A DNA stretch of 64,000 nucleotides from Neospora caninum Liverpool (Eukaryota; Apicomplexa; Conoidasida; Eucoccidiorida; Sarcocystidae). The stretch is taken from the NCBI RefSeq assembly GCF_000208865.1, contig NC_018391.1:744001-808000 (forward strand), read 5' to 3'. Position 1 is the stretch's first letter, and the number at the start of each line of letters is the position of its first letter. Both the position numbers and the translations under genes were made by a program. This document shows positions 49,442 to 62,216 of the stretch, piece after piece. The notes under the pieces were generated by a model, which saw only the letters and a list, made by a program, of their open reading frames with translations, was not told where the DNA came from and made no database searches.

Positions 49442-51760
49442 CTACCTTTTTTTCTGTCCGCTTTGGTGCGTTTTGTCCCTGCTTTCCACATGGCCCTTCT
49501 CCCCCGTTCGAGCAGGGGTCCACGTCGTCTCAGACGGATGCTAGCAAACAGCAAACTCGCTTCTGCCTCCGTCACTTCCCCATCGCTCTCACGCACTACA
49601 TGTTTATGAAGAGAGAGAGACACTGTGTATGGGGCAAGGGGGACCGATTCTGCTGCTTCTCCCCGCCCTTTTTCTAGCAGGAAAACAAGAGACTGTGGCC
49701 GAAACGACGGCACAGAGGTAACGAGCAAAATCCTTTCTCTTGCTCTGCGTTCGGGAGGCCGCGCCGCTGTGCCTCTGCCATCAAAAGTTGGGTATTTTCT
49801 TCTACCATGTAAACCAGGTGTTTGCACGTTTCGCGCGGTTACAAAGTGAAGGGCTCACCTCAAGCGCAATAGCGAGTTCCTCAAAGGAGAACGCGCTCGT
49901 CGCTTGTATGCCCATCTCCGCCAAGTAGTGCCGTAACTCGTCTCGGAGTCTCTGGATCCACACACGCCACACGTTCTGGTCGAAGGCGGTGAGAAGAACG
50001 TCTTGGAATACCCTGAGGAACGTCTCACTTTCCTCCGTCTCAGCGCGATGAGAGCTCCCCTGTGGTGTGTCGGCCCTCCTGTCGCGCGTGAGGCTGCTAC
50101 CGCATCTACGCCGCAGGGGGGCGTTTTCTTTGTTTCTTTTTTCAATCGCCCAGGGGTCAGATCAGTGCCGAGCACCGAAGATCGCAGGAGCCGTCTCTTT
50201 CAGACTTCAGCGAAGAAAAACCCAAGACTTCTTTGGAAAGCAGGGTTATTTTTAAGCTTTTTCTGGGGAGTATATATACTATGAGTGGGCTACAAGTTTA
50301 TAGACCTGGAATGTTTGAGTTGCCGGAGCCAAGTTGTAAAGTGTTAGCAGAGCATAGTTAAGATGATAACGACTGTGGAACTAGAACCAAATGAACACCA
50401 TACCAGTATGGATTGAGGCTCGGGAAGGCGTCTTCTCACGAGTCGCCGCGCCCTACATCCTAGGACCGGTAAACTATTTTTCGGTCTGGTCCCAATCAGT
50501 CAATGCATAAAAACTAGATACGAGGAACTGAAGCAGGATTACCAGGTGTAAATAAACGGCTAGGACTTGACGATTTTAGATTGGGTGGCACAGAACATCA
50601 AACCTTACTCGAATAACCATGAGTCAATCGTCCACGGTTCAACGGGGAAAATATTCGTGTGTGATGGTGCTACGGCAAGTCGTTAGATTTCGAAGTTATC
50701 GTTTCGGGCTCGTGACGGCCTCTCAACAACAAGCTGAGCGCGTGTGCGGCGATTATATCAACGCATTCTCCATCACAAGGTGTACTGCGACGACGGTGAG
50801 GAAGACAATTCTGGCTGTTCGAAAACGCCGCTCACGCTGCACTGAGTGTTGAAATACGTTAAGGCTGATGCGCAGGACAGCTCGGCGTCACGCGACCGCC
50901 TGTGGAATTCGTGACGTGTGGTGTTTGAATGGCAAACTCTGTTCATCCCCAGCGCATCGACACTGAATGGAGGGGGTGCCTGCGTGTAGGAGTGGTAGAG
51001 ATACACGCGCGTGCCTTTTGCCGTCCCTTTCTAGGTGGCCTCGACGCGCAAAAGACAACTGTTTGACAGAATCCGGCGCAACTGTGGTGTGTAAGGGTGA
51101 GCAATCTGGAGGCGCGATCGCCATGCACTGACGAAAGTCTAGAAGAAAGCGCAAAAAGTTCGACTTACGCCTTCCGACCCCAGCAGGGAGATCACCTGGC
51201 CCACAGCCACAGTCCCCTTCCGCGAAGGATCCAGTCGGCAGAAAAGGCGCCTCAGGGAGTTCTGCGGGAAACAGAGGAGCAACGGCGTGAGAATGTCTAC
51301 GCAAAAGAAAATGCAGTTTGGCACAAACACGTCACCGGCTTGGAGCATACTTCGTGAGCCTGTCTCTCCTATCGTCAATGCACGCGTTGCCGCGAGAACA
51401 AGAAAAAACTGGTGCACTCTTCCGGCCCAAACACTCAGCTTAATGCATGTGCAGATATGCGTCTGTTCGTCTAAATTTGTTCATGCATATGCTGGCATTT
51501 AATTCTGTAGGGAACATGCACTTGCAGGCATCGGTACTGCTCAAGCTGCAGAAATCAATTGTCTCGTTTCTTTCTTCCCGTTTCAACGCTAGAACCTCAA
51601 GAGTAGATACCACGCCAGGAAAAGCAAAGAACGGCAGCTTGGCGTTCATTATATGTGTAGAAAGGCGTACAGATCTCTCTACATATACGTTTGTAAATAC
51701 ATGCATGCAGACGCAACCCTCGGGAGCATAACTATTGGTACCTACATCTATCTACATATA

Positions 51761-51806
<46 letters not shown>

Positions 51807-54800
51807 TACATGTTTATGTGTCTTTCCACGTGTAGGTATTCGGCATGCAGGTGTGCATGCATGCAAGCAAGGGAGAGGTTCACTTCTCTTGAGAGTCCTG
51901 CATTTCTCCTGTCTCTCTTACGGCGTGCAGAAGCAGTTGCTTGTCCATTACGCCTGCAAGGAAAGGCGTGAACTCCAGAGCGTGAACAGCCTGGTGGAGG
52001 CAACAACCAGTGGAACTGTAAACCGTCCGCGTTGAGGTGTACATGGAGGTGAAGATCTCGAGCGCTTCGGGATCTCGAATGGAGAGATCGAGGCTTCTTA
52101 GTGTGGACACAAAGTCGTCGTAGAAAACCATGCCCCTCTCTGGAAAGACAAGAGAGGAGCGACGAAGGTCAAGCAGCGCCCGATGAAGCCAACAAGCTGC
52201 TCAAACAAATGTCTCATTGTCTCTCGACAGATATATGTGTATAAACACACAAACCGTTTCTCCACCAACGCAATCAGTTACACCACTACATTTATGTATC
52301 TATCTACTATTTATAAACGGATGTCTACCGTGCTGACGCGCCTTTTTCGCGTCCAGAGAGAGTGCCCCGCACCGTAAAAGTCGAATGCATATAAACAGAC
52401 AGGCCGAGGATTAAGACTGATAAAAAGTATTGTTTTTCATGCCAGTCTCTCTGTATCTTCAAACCCTGGCCCCTCCGGATACGCGTGCAAGCTGAGTAAA
52501 CGCATGCATAAATGCTCACGTACATACATAGATATGCATATATTCTCGTATGAGCAGTGTGCGCTCCTTACTGGACCTATCGAAGGCGTAGAACAGAACT
52601 TCAACTTCCTCGGGAATTTCGGAGGGCGGCAAGGCGTAAGCGAGGAGAAGATAGAAGAGGCGGTGGAAGAGCGACTGCAGAGGAAAACTGCAGAGAAAGG
52701 ATGAAAAAACGGATCAAGGTCCTTCATTCCACTTCTTGCTGGATCTCGCGACAGCACAAGAGAGGAATGAAAGTAGGGTTGGCAAACGAACAGATGCAGC
52801 GACAAGATTTCACGGACTTGTCTTCGTTCGTTCATCGACGGTATTACCTTCGCAGATTATCAATCATTTTGCGGATGGGCGAATCGGTGTGTTGTGCACA
52901 TTGAACGAGAAGACGAATTTTAGTTTCCTCTTCCAGTCGCTCTTCCTGCAGCCACGGATGGTGAAGAGCCTCCGCTGCTGTAATTCTCATCTTTTGTCTC
53001 CGTCTCAAACACTTCTCGAGAAAATCGCGACAAGCTGGACTTAGTACCCTGGGTACAAGGAGAGAGAACCGGCAAACGCTCTCCAAACACTCCCTGTGTG
53101 TGTAGATACACAGCCCGACGCCCTCTTGCGTATACATATAAATACAACATAAATAGAGATAGGAGTTGGACAGAGAAGCGGATAGGTCCGTGTAGTCGTG
53201 GACACAGCACATACGTGCGTGTCGGGTCGGCGTAAATCTGTACTGCCTACATCTGCAAAAACGCGTGAAGCCTCCAAATGCATCTGCATCTACCTCTATT
53301 TTATCTTTCGGCAGCACTTACATGCATAACTGCCTTCACATATATGTGCATGCAGGTTCTGTGGAACGTGTACCTATTTCGTTCTGGAGAGACATACAAA
53401 ATCGTTTACATGTGACATCTCAGATGATTCGAGGTGCATGATCATCTGCATACACGCAGATATATATATATATATATATGGGGAGGCCTCACGTGTTTCT
53501 CTCCGTGGTCTTACCGCTATGTGTAGCATGCATCCGCAGTGTTTGCCTAGAGATCTTCCCGTGTTCCCCGAGAACCTGACCTGTCATGCATTTCGTCGAA
53601 GAGAAGGTTGCCATTGTTGGCAAGTTCAGGCATGAGCGATCCCGTCAAGAGAGCGTTAATGAGGAGGCCTAGACCCCACATATCCGTTGCTGAGATCGCA
53701 GATTCACACGGATTGTCACAGCGCAGATTTTGTTACACGTTCGCGCTTACGGTAAAAAACCCTGTACACGGTCATCTTGCACTTTTGAAAGCAAGTTTAA
53801 CGCCTTGCATGAGAGTTGCCTAGCTACCTTCTTGAAATGTTAAAAGTGAGGGGAAAAGAATTCCATTTACGGGGTCACTTTCGTCGGAGGATTCCTTGGA
53901 CATGTCTCTTTGCCTCCGGAGCTCCACGCCCCGTTTTCTTCCGACCTCGGGTAGCAACTTTCCCCATTGGTTCTCCCTCCAGGAACGACTCGTTTCTGCT
54001 GGTAACATTTTGGCAAATCGCCCGTTCGGTTCAACTCGGCTCTGTTTCCTACCTGGCGTGTAGGAGGTATGCTTCAGCACCTCTGGAGGATGCAACCCTG
54101 GGGTGCCGACGATGCGTTTGCTGAGGAGCGCACTTGGTCCTTTCCAGTTGTTGCGTGTCATGCAAGAGAGGAAGTAGGTGTCAGGAATAAAGGGGATCTC
54201 TTCGTTTCGCTTTTCCCCGCCTGGCTGCAACGGGGAAACCTCCATGTCTGTCACAGAGCGCTCGCCTAGGCAGCTGTTGGGCGTGTGGGGAGGCGCCTCC
54301 TCGCCTCCCTGTCTTTCCCACTTGACCGCCGGTGTGCGCCCTTCTAACGCCATGGCAGCAGCTGAAGGTTGGTTTGTGGGGCTTCTCGGAGGAAAAGGGT
54401 TTTTTGTCGAGGACACCGACGTGCCTTCCTCCCTCTGTTGCGCGTGTTCAACTCCCTCGGGGGTCACCGTGGCCTGGATCAGGAAGGGAGAATCCCGTGG
54501 AGGCTGATTCGGCTGAGAGAAGGGCGGAAACGACTCACCGCCTTCTCCCCCCTTTGCGTTTTGCATGCTGCGGGCTTTCTGCTCGGAAAAACCCAAGTCG
54601 TCGGGATGGTTGAGCGCATTCGTCGAAGTGAAGAGCGAAAACCCGAAATCAATCAGCTGCGTGCACACAAATCGCCACCTTGGAGGGGAGGCTTGGGACC
54701 GCCGAACCGATGACGTGCACCTGACCGTAGCGGAACCAGGAGCGGAAAACACTCCTAGCACGTAGGGAGATGCTTGAACAGGCATGTGCGTCAGACGAAC

Positions 54801-57109
54801 AGTGATTCCGCTGTTTTTCGTAGAATAGGGATGCTGGAATTGCGACACTACCTCGAAATTCGAGTGTCTCACTGACAGCGATGAGAACGCGTTATCCGTA
54901 TTTATGAAACTGCCTGACGCTCGCCACGCAGTTCACAAACTTCTTCCCACATTCAGTGTGAAAGGCCATCCGCTAAGGTGAAAAGTAGCGAAACGCCCAT
55001 CTTATGAACACATGTACACACCTATAGAGGTACTCAGGGATGCACGCATACATCCTTTTGATGTGCTATACGACATATACACGTTTGGTTCTGAAGGTTA
55101 GTTTATTCCCGGGTGATTCGTGTCATTCTTCAAACATCTCGCTGCTGACAATGTACGAGTATATGCACGTATGCATCTGAGGATATACAAAGATATTTTT
55201 TTATGCCTGACTCCAGAGAAGTGACACTGGACTTTTTGGTGGGCTGGTACGTGTTTCTTGGAGACGACTCTCCAGATCTTTTCTCTGCGAGATGTGCGCA
55301 TTTTCAAAGGGACACGGATTCTTACGAGCAGCTTTGGGTGCGCGGGCTCCACCAACAAGAAATTCTGCGCCTTAACGTCACGATGAATGATCCCTTGCGT
55401 GTGAAGGTGCCTCAAGGCCTGCAAGGCAGTGCTCCGCCAAGGCATACATGTAGACTTTTGGCTTTCATACACGCATGTACACCAGCGCATGTGGTTTGAA
55501 CGCACGAGCAACAACACAACTCTGCGAAAAGAGGTGCTCTTCGCTACAAAGCCGAGACCCCCTTGCATTCATCTGTACATGCCTGCAGGCATATGTCAAA
55601 CATGAGTGTCTACTGATGTGTGTCTCTTGCTGCTTCACGCCTGTAAGTGTATATTTCCCAGGATATTATGCTGAAAGAAAGATAACATGAATCTGCACAT
55701 TCATGTATACATATGTGGCGACAGAGAACGGTATTGAAGGCTCCGACTTGCACTTTTATTTGTGCAATCGTATATACAAGGAGATTTTCACACGTATATA
55801 CAATGCATGCATATACAGATATGAATATGGAGGTAATTATTCACGGAGAGATCGATCAGCCTTTTCGAAGCACGCGCTTGTGTTCCTGCGGCACCTTGAG
55901 GATTTGCCAAGTGAACTTCTTCGCGACTCGTTCCCAACTTCTCCAGCTTTCTTCGTCTGTTTTTTCGGTTTGCCAGGGCGCCGCCGGATCGCCCCTGTCA
56001 GTCCTGTTGAACTTCCCGCCTGGCCCTGCGGTCGCGTCGCCGAAAGGGTTCGATCCCGTTAGAAACCTTCGGAGACTCGCACGGCTCAGAGGGCCGCCCT
56101 TGCACACGGGCATGATCAAGTGAACGCCTTCGTCGTCTTCGACAAACTCGACCAGTTTGATGATCGTCGGGTGGTCCGCAGAGAGACACGCGTACACGCC
56201 TTCTCCCATGATGGCCTGCAAATCCCGTCTCATATCTTTGTCTTTTTCCTCAGATGCCTTGGGCGCCTTCCTGGGCCCCTGTGACTCCGGGTTCTTCCGC
56301 CGCGGCACCTCTCCACAGCCTCTCGGGCCTCGACTGTCTTTTTTCGGTGTCCCGCGGGTTTGAGATTTCACCGTTTTCGCGGCGTCGGTCTCGCCTCGCG
56401 TCTTTCCTCGTGGCTCTCCGAAGGGGTCTGCATTCCCGGCGCCGCCGACGTTGCTGTGTGTCTTGCCGGGGACAGCGTTTTCCTTTTCCGTGGCTTTCTG
56501 CGGTTCCCCGCGCAGACGCTCTTCAGGAGACGACCGAGGGCAAGGCCGCCTGCCTCGCCAGCTGCAGAGCCGCCAGCCGCGCTGCATGCGGCCTTCCTCG
56601 TTGAGAACGGTCTTCAGGGCGAAAACCTCTTCAGTGTGGCGGTGCTTGAAGATCTTCACGTCTCCTGGGGGAGCGGGATGAGGCGCAAGATGAGACACAC
56701 GTCCACGCACATACGCATACACACAACGCACACACACACGTAGTTATCCACATTTTATGCGCGTCTACACAGGTGCGGAAGCTGTGGACTGCGAGGGGAC
56801 CGGAGCAACGCAGAAGTGTGCATCGAAATATGCACAGATATATGCAGATATTTGTCCGTGTGCATATTTGCACTGAAGCGACAGAGTAACTTTGACGTGC
56901 ATCTGATGCTACCGGTGTAGATATGCAGTGCAGCCCGCATGCTTATATTCCTGCTCTTCTACAGCCACGCTTCGCACGGGTTAGACTCTTGATCTATCTA
57001 GCAGGTGCGGATGGGTAAAGATGGATAATCCCGATCAAGACCTCTATGTATCGACATCTGTACCTGCTACCCCCCCATTTTGATCCATACCGCGTGTGGC
57101 GGTTGTAGC

Positions 57110-57152
<43 letters not shown>

Positions 57153-58965
57153 TTCATCTCCATCGGCCGTTATATCTGTCTCGGGTTCGACCCCTCTGTT
57201 TCTCTCTCTGAATCGCATTCTATGAATGTGGCACGGCTTTCTGTATTTAGATTTGTGCATGTCCACGCTTACCTGAAAAGCCGTGGCCCAGAACTGTTGA
57301 CGTGTTTCTGTACAGTCTCTGTCTCCCCTCGACTCGCGTCGCCCTGCCTGCGAACTTGACGAGCGAAGCAAGTGAAGGCTGCGAGCAAATCTCGGCCGGT
57401 GTCGCAACAGAGGACGACTGAGTGGATTCCGATGTCCCCGCTGTAGTCGACGCGCTTAAGGCAACCTCACAGAGACACAGCCCCGCGTTGTGTTCCTTTT
57501 CCGCGTGGATCTCTCTTTTTTCTCTCCAAATCGTGAAAGGAGCTGAGGCTGCAATGAATGGCGGAGACGATTCCGTGTTCTGTGTTTGGATTGTCTTCCA
57601 CGGATGCGACTGTTTGCCGTCATCTGCGATCGTGGCATACGAGAAAGAAGCACCTCCTTCGTGGCCGAGCAAAAATTCAGAACTCTTGTGACTGGGACGC
57701 GCTAGTTGCAGAGAAGGATTCCGATGCTGTGCAGGCAACAAACGGGGTAGTGGGGAGCTCGATGCTGCATACAGAGAGTCACCAATCGGGAAATCGGAGG
57801 GCGAAGACGCAGGCACGTGTCTGATCTTTTGAGCATGCTCGAGGAGAGTCGTGTTGCTTTTCGTCGCCCAAAACAGCTTCGACGCTTCGTCGTCTCGCTG
57901 ATCTGCTCCTAACACGTGGAGTTCCCCTTCTGCTGTGTCCCTGCTGGTTGTTCTGTTGAGGCTGTGAACTGGGCAACTGGGCGAAAATAAGAGGGTGTTT
58001 CCGGCACCAGAGTGGCGCAAGCTCTGGGACATTTCTTTGACGATGCTGGAAACCCCCGGGGGTTCAGTAGCCAAGGGGCCTTCCGTAGTTAAGGAGAGCG
58101 CATTGTTTCGTGAGTTGGGAAACCAAAGAATTTCTCCCCCCGAGAGAACACGGTACAACCATCTGTCGGCACTTTGTGACACCAACGCCCTATCAATCGT
58201 CCTATCACCGCGATGCGGAATTCGCCAGAGAGTCACGACTCTCCGTTCAACACCGACAGGAAGTTCCTCCCTGTCTGTGTTTCTCTTCTCGCGCTCTCTC
58301 GCAGTGTGCGAGCACTTGGAGTTGAACTTTGCCTGCAGGTCAGGCACCCCAGGAAAGCCCTGGTGGATCAATTTCCTCAAACTGTCTTCTTTGCCTCGCC
58401 CAGAGTCCTCTGCTGCCCGAAAACTGTTCTCCCTTGTCCCGTTCGATTTCTCGGCTTTTCTTTGGAAGTCAGCGCCGTTGTCTCCCCTCTCCGGAGGGGA
58501 GGGGGATGACGTCGGGGCCAGCTTGCGCTGGTTATGGAAGTTTCGCTGTCCTCTGTCCGTCTGAAGAAAATGCGAGTGCACATCCAGCATCTTATGTTGG
58601 TTTCCCTGACACAGCCGGTGTTTGGCTTCTCTTTCTTCTCTTGTCCCCTCGCCGTTTGTCCCTCTGCTGGCGTCTTCTTTCTCGATGCATCTCTGGAAAC
58701 CTAGAGCACCTCCTATTGTTCGAGTTTGAATCGGAAGACTAGAGAAGTTCTTCTGACCCACGTGCTTCTTGTTCTTTTTACACGTAGGCTTGTGGGCTGA
58801 AGACAGCGACGTCTTTGTCGAAACGAAAGTGGTCTTGCGAGTGGAATTCATTTCAGGGCAGTGTAGAGAAATGCAACGCAGCGGCTTCTCGCGCCGTCGT
58901 ACACTCTTCAGCCAGTCTAGTGTCGCAGCGGAATCCGGACTGGAGTTCGAGGTGAAGTCGTCCAT
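49442..58965 (-). CDS. Giant CDPK-like Ser/Thr kinase with loop insertions and degenerate EF-hands
   Basis: Eleven exons chain in phase: 58965-57273, 56664-55895, 55418-55326, 54656-54053, 53689-53581, 53048-52848, 52687-52572, 52139-51922, 51261-51169, 50059-49859 and 49540-49442, giving 1398 residues. Residues 1-558 are hydrophilic and disordered. The kinase core is complete: glycine loop LGHGFSGDVKIF, Lys582 in FALK, HRDVKAQN (833-840), DFG in LIDFGFS (855-857), GTPGLHPPEVL (1036-1046) and TDMWGLGLLINALLTG. About 110 residues are inserted between the Lys strand and helix C, and about 155 between DFG and PPE. The tail after ITAAEALHHPWL resembles a CDPK junction plus EF-hand domain (PPSEIPEEVEVLFYAFDRS, RLDPSRKGTVAVGQVISLL, SAFSFEELAIALE), but the loops lack the usual Asp/Glu set. 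The start ATG is the first in the open exon. Substrates are unknown. Confidence 0.9.
51764..51803. repeat. (TA)n microsatellite in kinase intron
   Basis: About 40 bp of uninterrupted TA between the 51922 and 51261 exon boundaries of the CDPK-like kinase gene. Confidence 0.95.
53460..53479. repeat. Short (TA)n in kinase intron
   Basis: About 20 bp of TA repeat within the intron between kinase exons 5 and 6. Confidence 0.9.
57112..57150. repeat. (TA)n microsatellite in kinase intron 1
   Basis: About 39 bp of TA within the first intron of the kinase gene, between the disordered N-terminal exon and the exon starting in the glycine loop. Confidence 0.95.
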
Positions 58966-59836
58966 TGTCCGCGGAGAGAACACCTCCTCTTTGCTCTGGG
59001 ACAAATGAACCGGCTGTCTCCCAGTGTTTAGAATTTTGTACGCAAGAGGGAAGTCTAGTTGAGCATTGCTGCTATATCCGACACAGCGCTTCTCTCTTGA
59101 AATCAAAGAAACTCCAGAACTTTCGCGATGCCAAAAGCACGCAGGGAAAACAAGAACAGCAACAGGGTGTACGATGCACTACTGGAGAGGGCGTAAAAAT
59201 ACAACGTATGAGACAGAGGATCTCTGTTGCACAACGGGAGTGGAACCAAATGAGGTAGCTTTGCAGGTGGGATTTGGCACACCGAAAACCTGCGTATCTT
59301 CGTGTATCTTGTGGTCAGAAAAACGGCGATCGTTATTTCTTCGATTTGCTCGGGGGCGATTCCAAAACACGTGTTGACTATTCGCGTTTGACAAATGAAG
59401 CATGCACGTACGGAGTAGTCTTCTTGGACACTGACTGGATCAAATATATAACGAGCCTGCACGTTTGGTGTTTCTCTCTGCTATATTTCTTTTTACATCG
59501 TAGAGGAACATGCAATCTACTCAGCCCTGCCTGTTCGAAGACTCGCGGGCTCTTCGAATCAAGACAAGATCTGGGGGAAAAAAGTCGTTATTAATGACAT
59601 GCGAGAAACTTCCAAGCCACGTATTTTGATAATGTGTCAGTGGACTCAGGTATATCACACGATTTGATATATGACTTCGAAACGGAACGGGCGACGCTTC
59701 AAAGGGTTGACTGAAGACACGCCCAACTGCACACGAACGCAGCTGCTAGTAGCTGCCTTCCCTGCAGTGGAAGAGTCTACCACTTTCGACGCAAACGACC
59801 AAAAGCTCCGTTCAACTTCGCGAGAATGCCGGTACC

Positions 59837-60861
59837 ATGTCGCCGCCGTCTTCCCAACCCGAGCGCGATGCAGAAAGACCCGGGGAAGGGTCGTCGCGAA
59901 AAAGATCGATGGGAGAAAAGCTGCGGGAGACGGAAAGAAGCAGGAACGTTCTGCCAACCGTGGCTTCTTCGGCGGTTCCGTTTGACCACGAGAAGCCATC
60001 AACCGCACGGTTCCACCCTGCGCGGATCCTGGCAGCTGCCAGTCCGTAAGCAGTGCATGTAGCAGTACAACTACGTCCACATACAATATTTCGAATGCCA
60101 CCAGCCGGACTGTCGTCGACGTTTGCCTGAGAGGAAAATACTTACGTAGTTACTTGTGTGTGTATATATGCATATATATGCACGTGGCTGGGGAGTCTAC
60201 GTTCTATTTCCAGCCAAAAAGGTTTGTATGCAGGGGTTTCCTGCGAAATATAGCCCGCTGCCGAGATACAAGTACGTGTGACTCGTCAGCTTTTGTAACA
60301 AACAAGCAAACGCACAGGCAAACCTTAGAGATGCGCCAAACGTTACCTATATGCGCGTGCGTTCACGCGACGCAAACACGTAAAATGAACCTCTGGTAGA
60401 TATTGGAAGTGGTGCTTGATTCCTTTCCAGCGAAGCGAAGGATGGTCTTCTCTCTCTTCTTTCGCTTAGAGGCAGGGCCTTAGAAACTGATACTTCCTAA
60501 AAAGAGGGCAGTGCCTATTTCAAACCTGCGCCGCCCCGCGTGAGTCGTCCACCGGCTACAGTACTTTCCAAGTAGGTGACCAATCGGGGTTCGACTCCTG
60601 GCTGCAGCAGGTGTGGATCGGTTCAAAATGTAAGGAAAAGATGCTTAGTCACAATGTGTTTTCTTCATCTCCGCATTTGGTTTAAACTACGCGATTCTGA
60701 ACCGGCAGAAGCTAACGCCGCTCCGTCGTCTATCCACTTGCTACAGCAGCCCAGAAGCCATGCCGAAAACAAGACAGCAGCCGAGTTCAGCCACTCTGCA
60801 GCTTCTTTTGTCAAATGTACAAACATTTACAGTGTGCCATCCCAGTTCCAACTTGGTTTAA
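59837..60861 (+). CDS. Possible small two-exon protein
   Basis: An ATG at 59837 opens a 209-nt exon ending in a good donor (CC|GTAAGC at 60046). A strong acceptor (CTTGCTACAG) starts a second exon at 60747 that continues in phase to a stop at 60861, giving 107 residues. The protein is hydrophilic (Ser, Pro, Arg, Glu) with no recognisable domain. A different 100-codon frame starting at 60815 also looks protein-like but does not match the donor phase. It lies head to head with the kinase gene, whose start is at 58965. The call rests only on splice grammar. Confidence 0.3.
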
Positions 60862-62216
60862 GACTACTCCCCATTCCACACAAGAATGCAGAAAGCTGGT
60901 CACGGAGCATGAGGCCCTGGCATCAAACGGGGTAATGATCTTTATCCCAGGGATGGATGAACGGGCTTTTGAGGTCTGTCCGTCCTCTCTAAGGTCCGTA
61001 GAACTGGACAAAACTATCGGCCGTCATAAAACCGCTCACTTCTGGAGCAATTTATTTGCGAGGAAAGAGCTACTTATGACGTCCAGGTTTCACAGCTGCC
61101 GAGTCTCCGCTGTTTAACTTGCTGCAGCCATGGCAGTGAGAGTTCGTCGAACTGTCTCTATTCGACACACTCCTTGCACTGATGGCAAAAAATCTGCTGA
61201 GCACCCTACTTCGAACTGCGCCTTTTGATTGCCGATGGAATTCAAAACGTAGCACCGGGGTGATATCGCTGCTCGCACGACAAACACTCAAAATGCCTCC
61301 TCCGGTGGGGTACCAAGAAGACAGTGCGTACTCTACATACTCATTTCGCCCAGGAACTTCCGTGAATAAAACGCTTCCTATCTTCCTGCGAGCGATGCCG
61401 TCAGTCATCACGCGTTTGCCACGGATTTCCCTGACGGAGTGATCCTTGAGCGGCTACGTGAACATCTAGTGTGGACTCTTCCGCAGACTGCCGTCGTCAG
61501 AACTAACCCACGACGAACGTGGCTACGAGATCCATCACCCAGGCAGCCCAGAACATCAGACGCTTTGCTTCTGTGACAGCCTAAAAGTATATAGGCGAGG
61601 GTGTTCAGGTGAGCAAGACTGTTTCGATTCAGAAACGCATAGAAGCGATGCTTGTTATGCCCACGCACGGGTGACTTCTGTTCCTACTGGACCAACTGCC
61701 TATGCATGACAGTAACATACGTGGGAGAACCATGGAACTGGTGCACTCCATGTTGTTCGATGAAACAAAACAGATTCTCACTCTCACGAGAAACACACGG
61801 TGCACACAGAGCCGAAAATCTCTCTTGCAAACATTCCCTCAAGGTCCCACACAACGGTATAAAATGTATCTCCCGCAGCGGCTCCTTGGCCCGTAAAAAT
61901 TGGAACAGGTTCCGCGCGGACGACCTGCCACAGACATGTCACGCATATACTCTCATGTTCCCTTGATGTTTTTTCGGAAGCCCAAAAAACATATACACGT
62001 ACAGATTATATATGTCTACAGGTATGTACACGATGAAGTAGCGCGCCACGTCAGCCCAAAATACACCGGATTTTTGATGGTGTTGTACTTCTTCATTCAC
62101 GGAAAACAAAATGGATTCTCTTCCAACAGTTGCTTCTCCTGTACAGGTACACAGGAGCCATCTCTGCGGTGTGACGAGGGCATGGGGACGTCTCCACTCA
62201 GCCTCCTTGTCTCGCG
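60862..62216. other. Spacer, no gene assigned
   Basis: This stretch lies upstream of the KH gene's stop codon and should include its 3' UTR. Overlapping open frames at 61182-61442 (plus) and 61411-61070 (minus) are of similar quality and cannot be told apart. Neither carries a known motif. Confidence 0.45.

Noticed and set aside
60580..60602. GGTTCGACTCC resembling a tRNA B-box
   Set aside because: Flanking bases do not form a five-pair T stem and no A-box, anticodon arm or acceptor pairing is visible upstream.
61070..61442. Overlapping frames on both strands (113 and 86 codons)
   Set aside because: The two are of equal quality and mutually exclusive, neither has a motif, and nothing decides between them.
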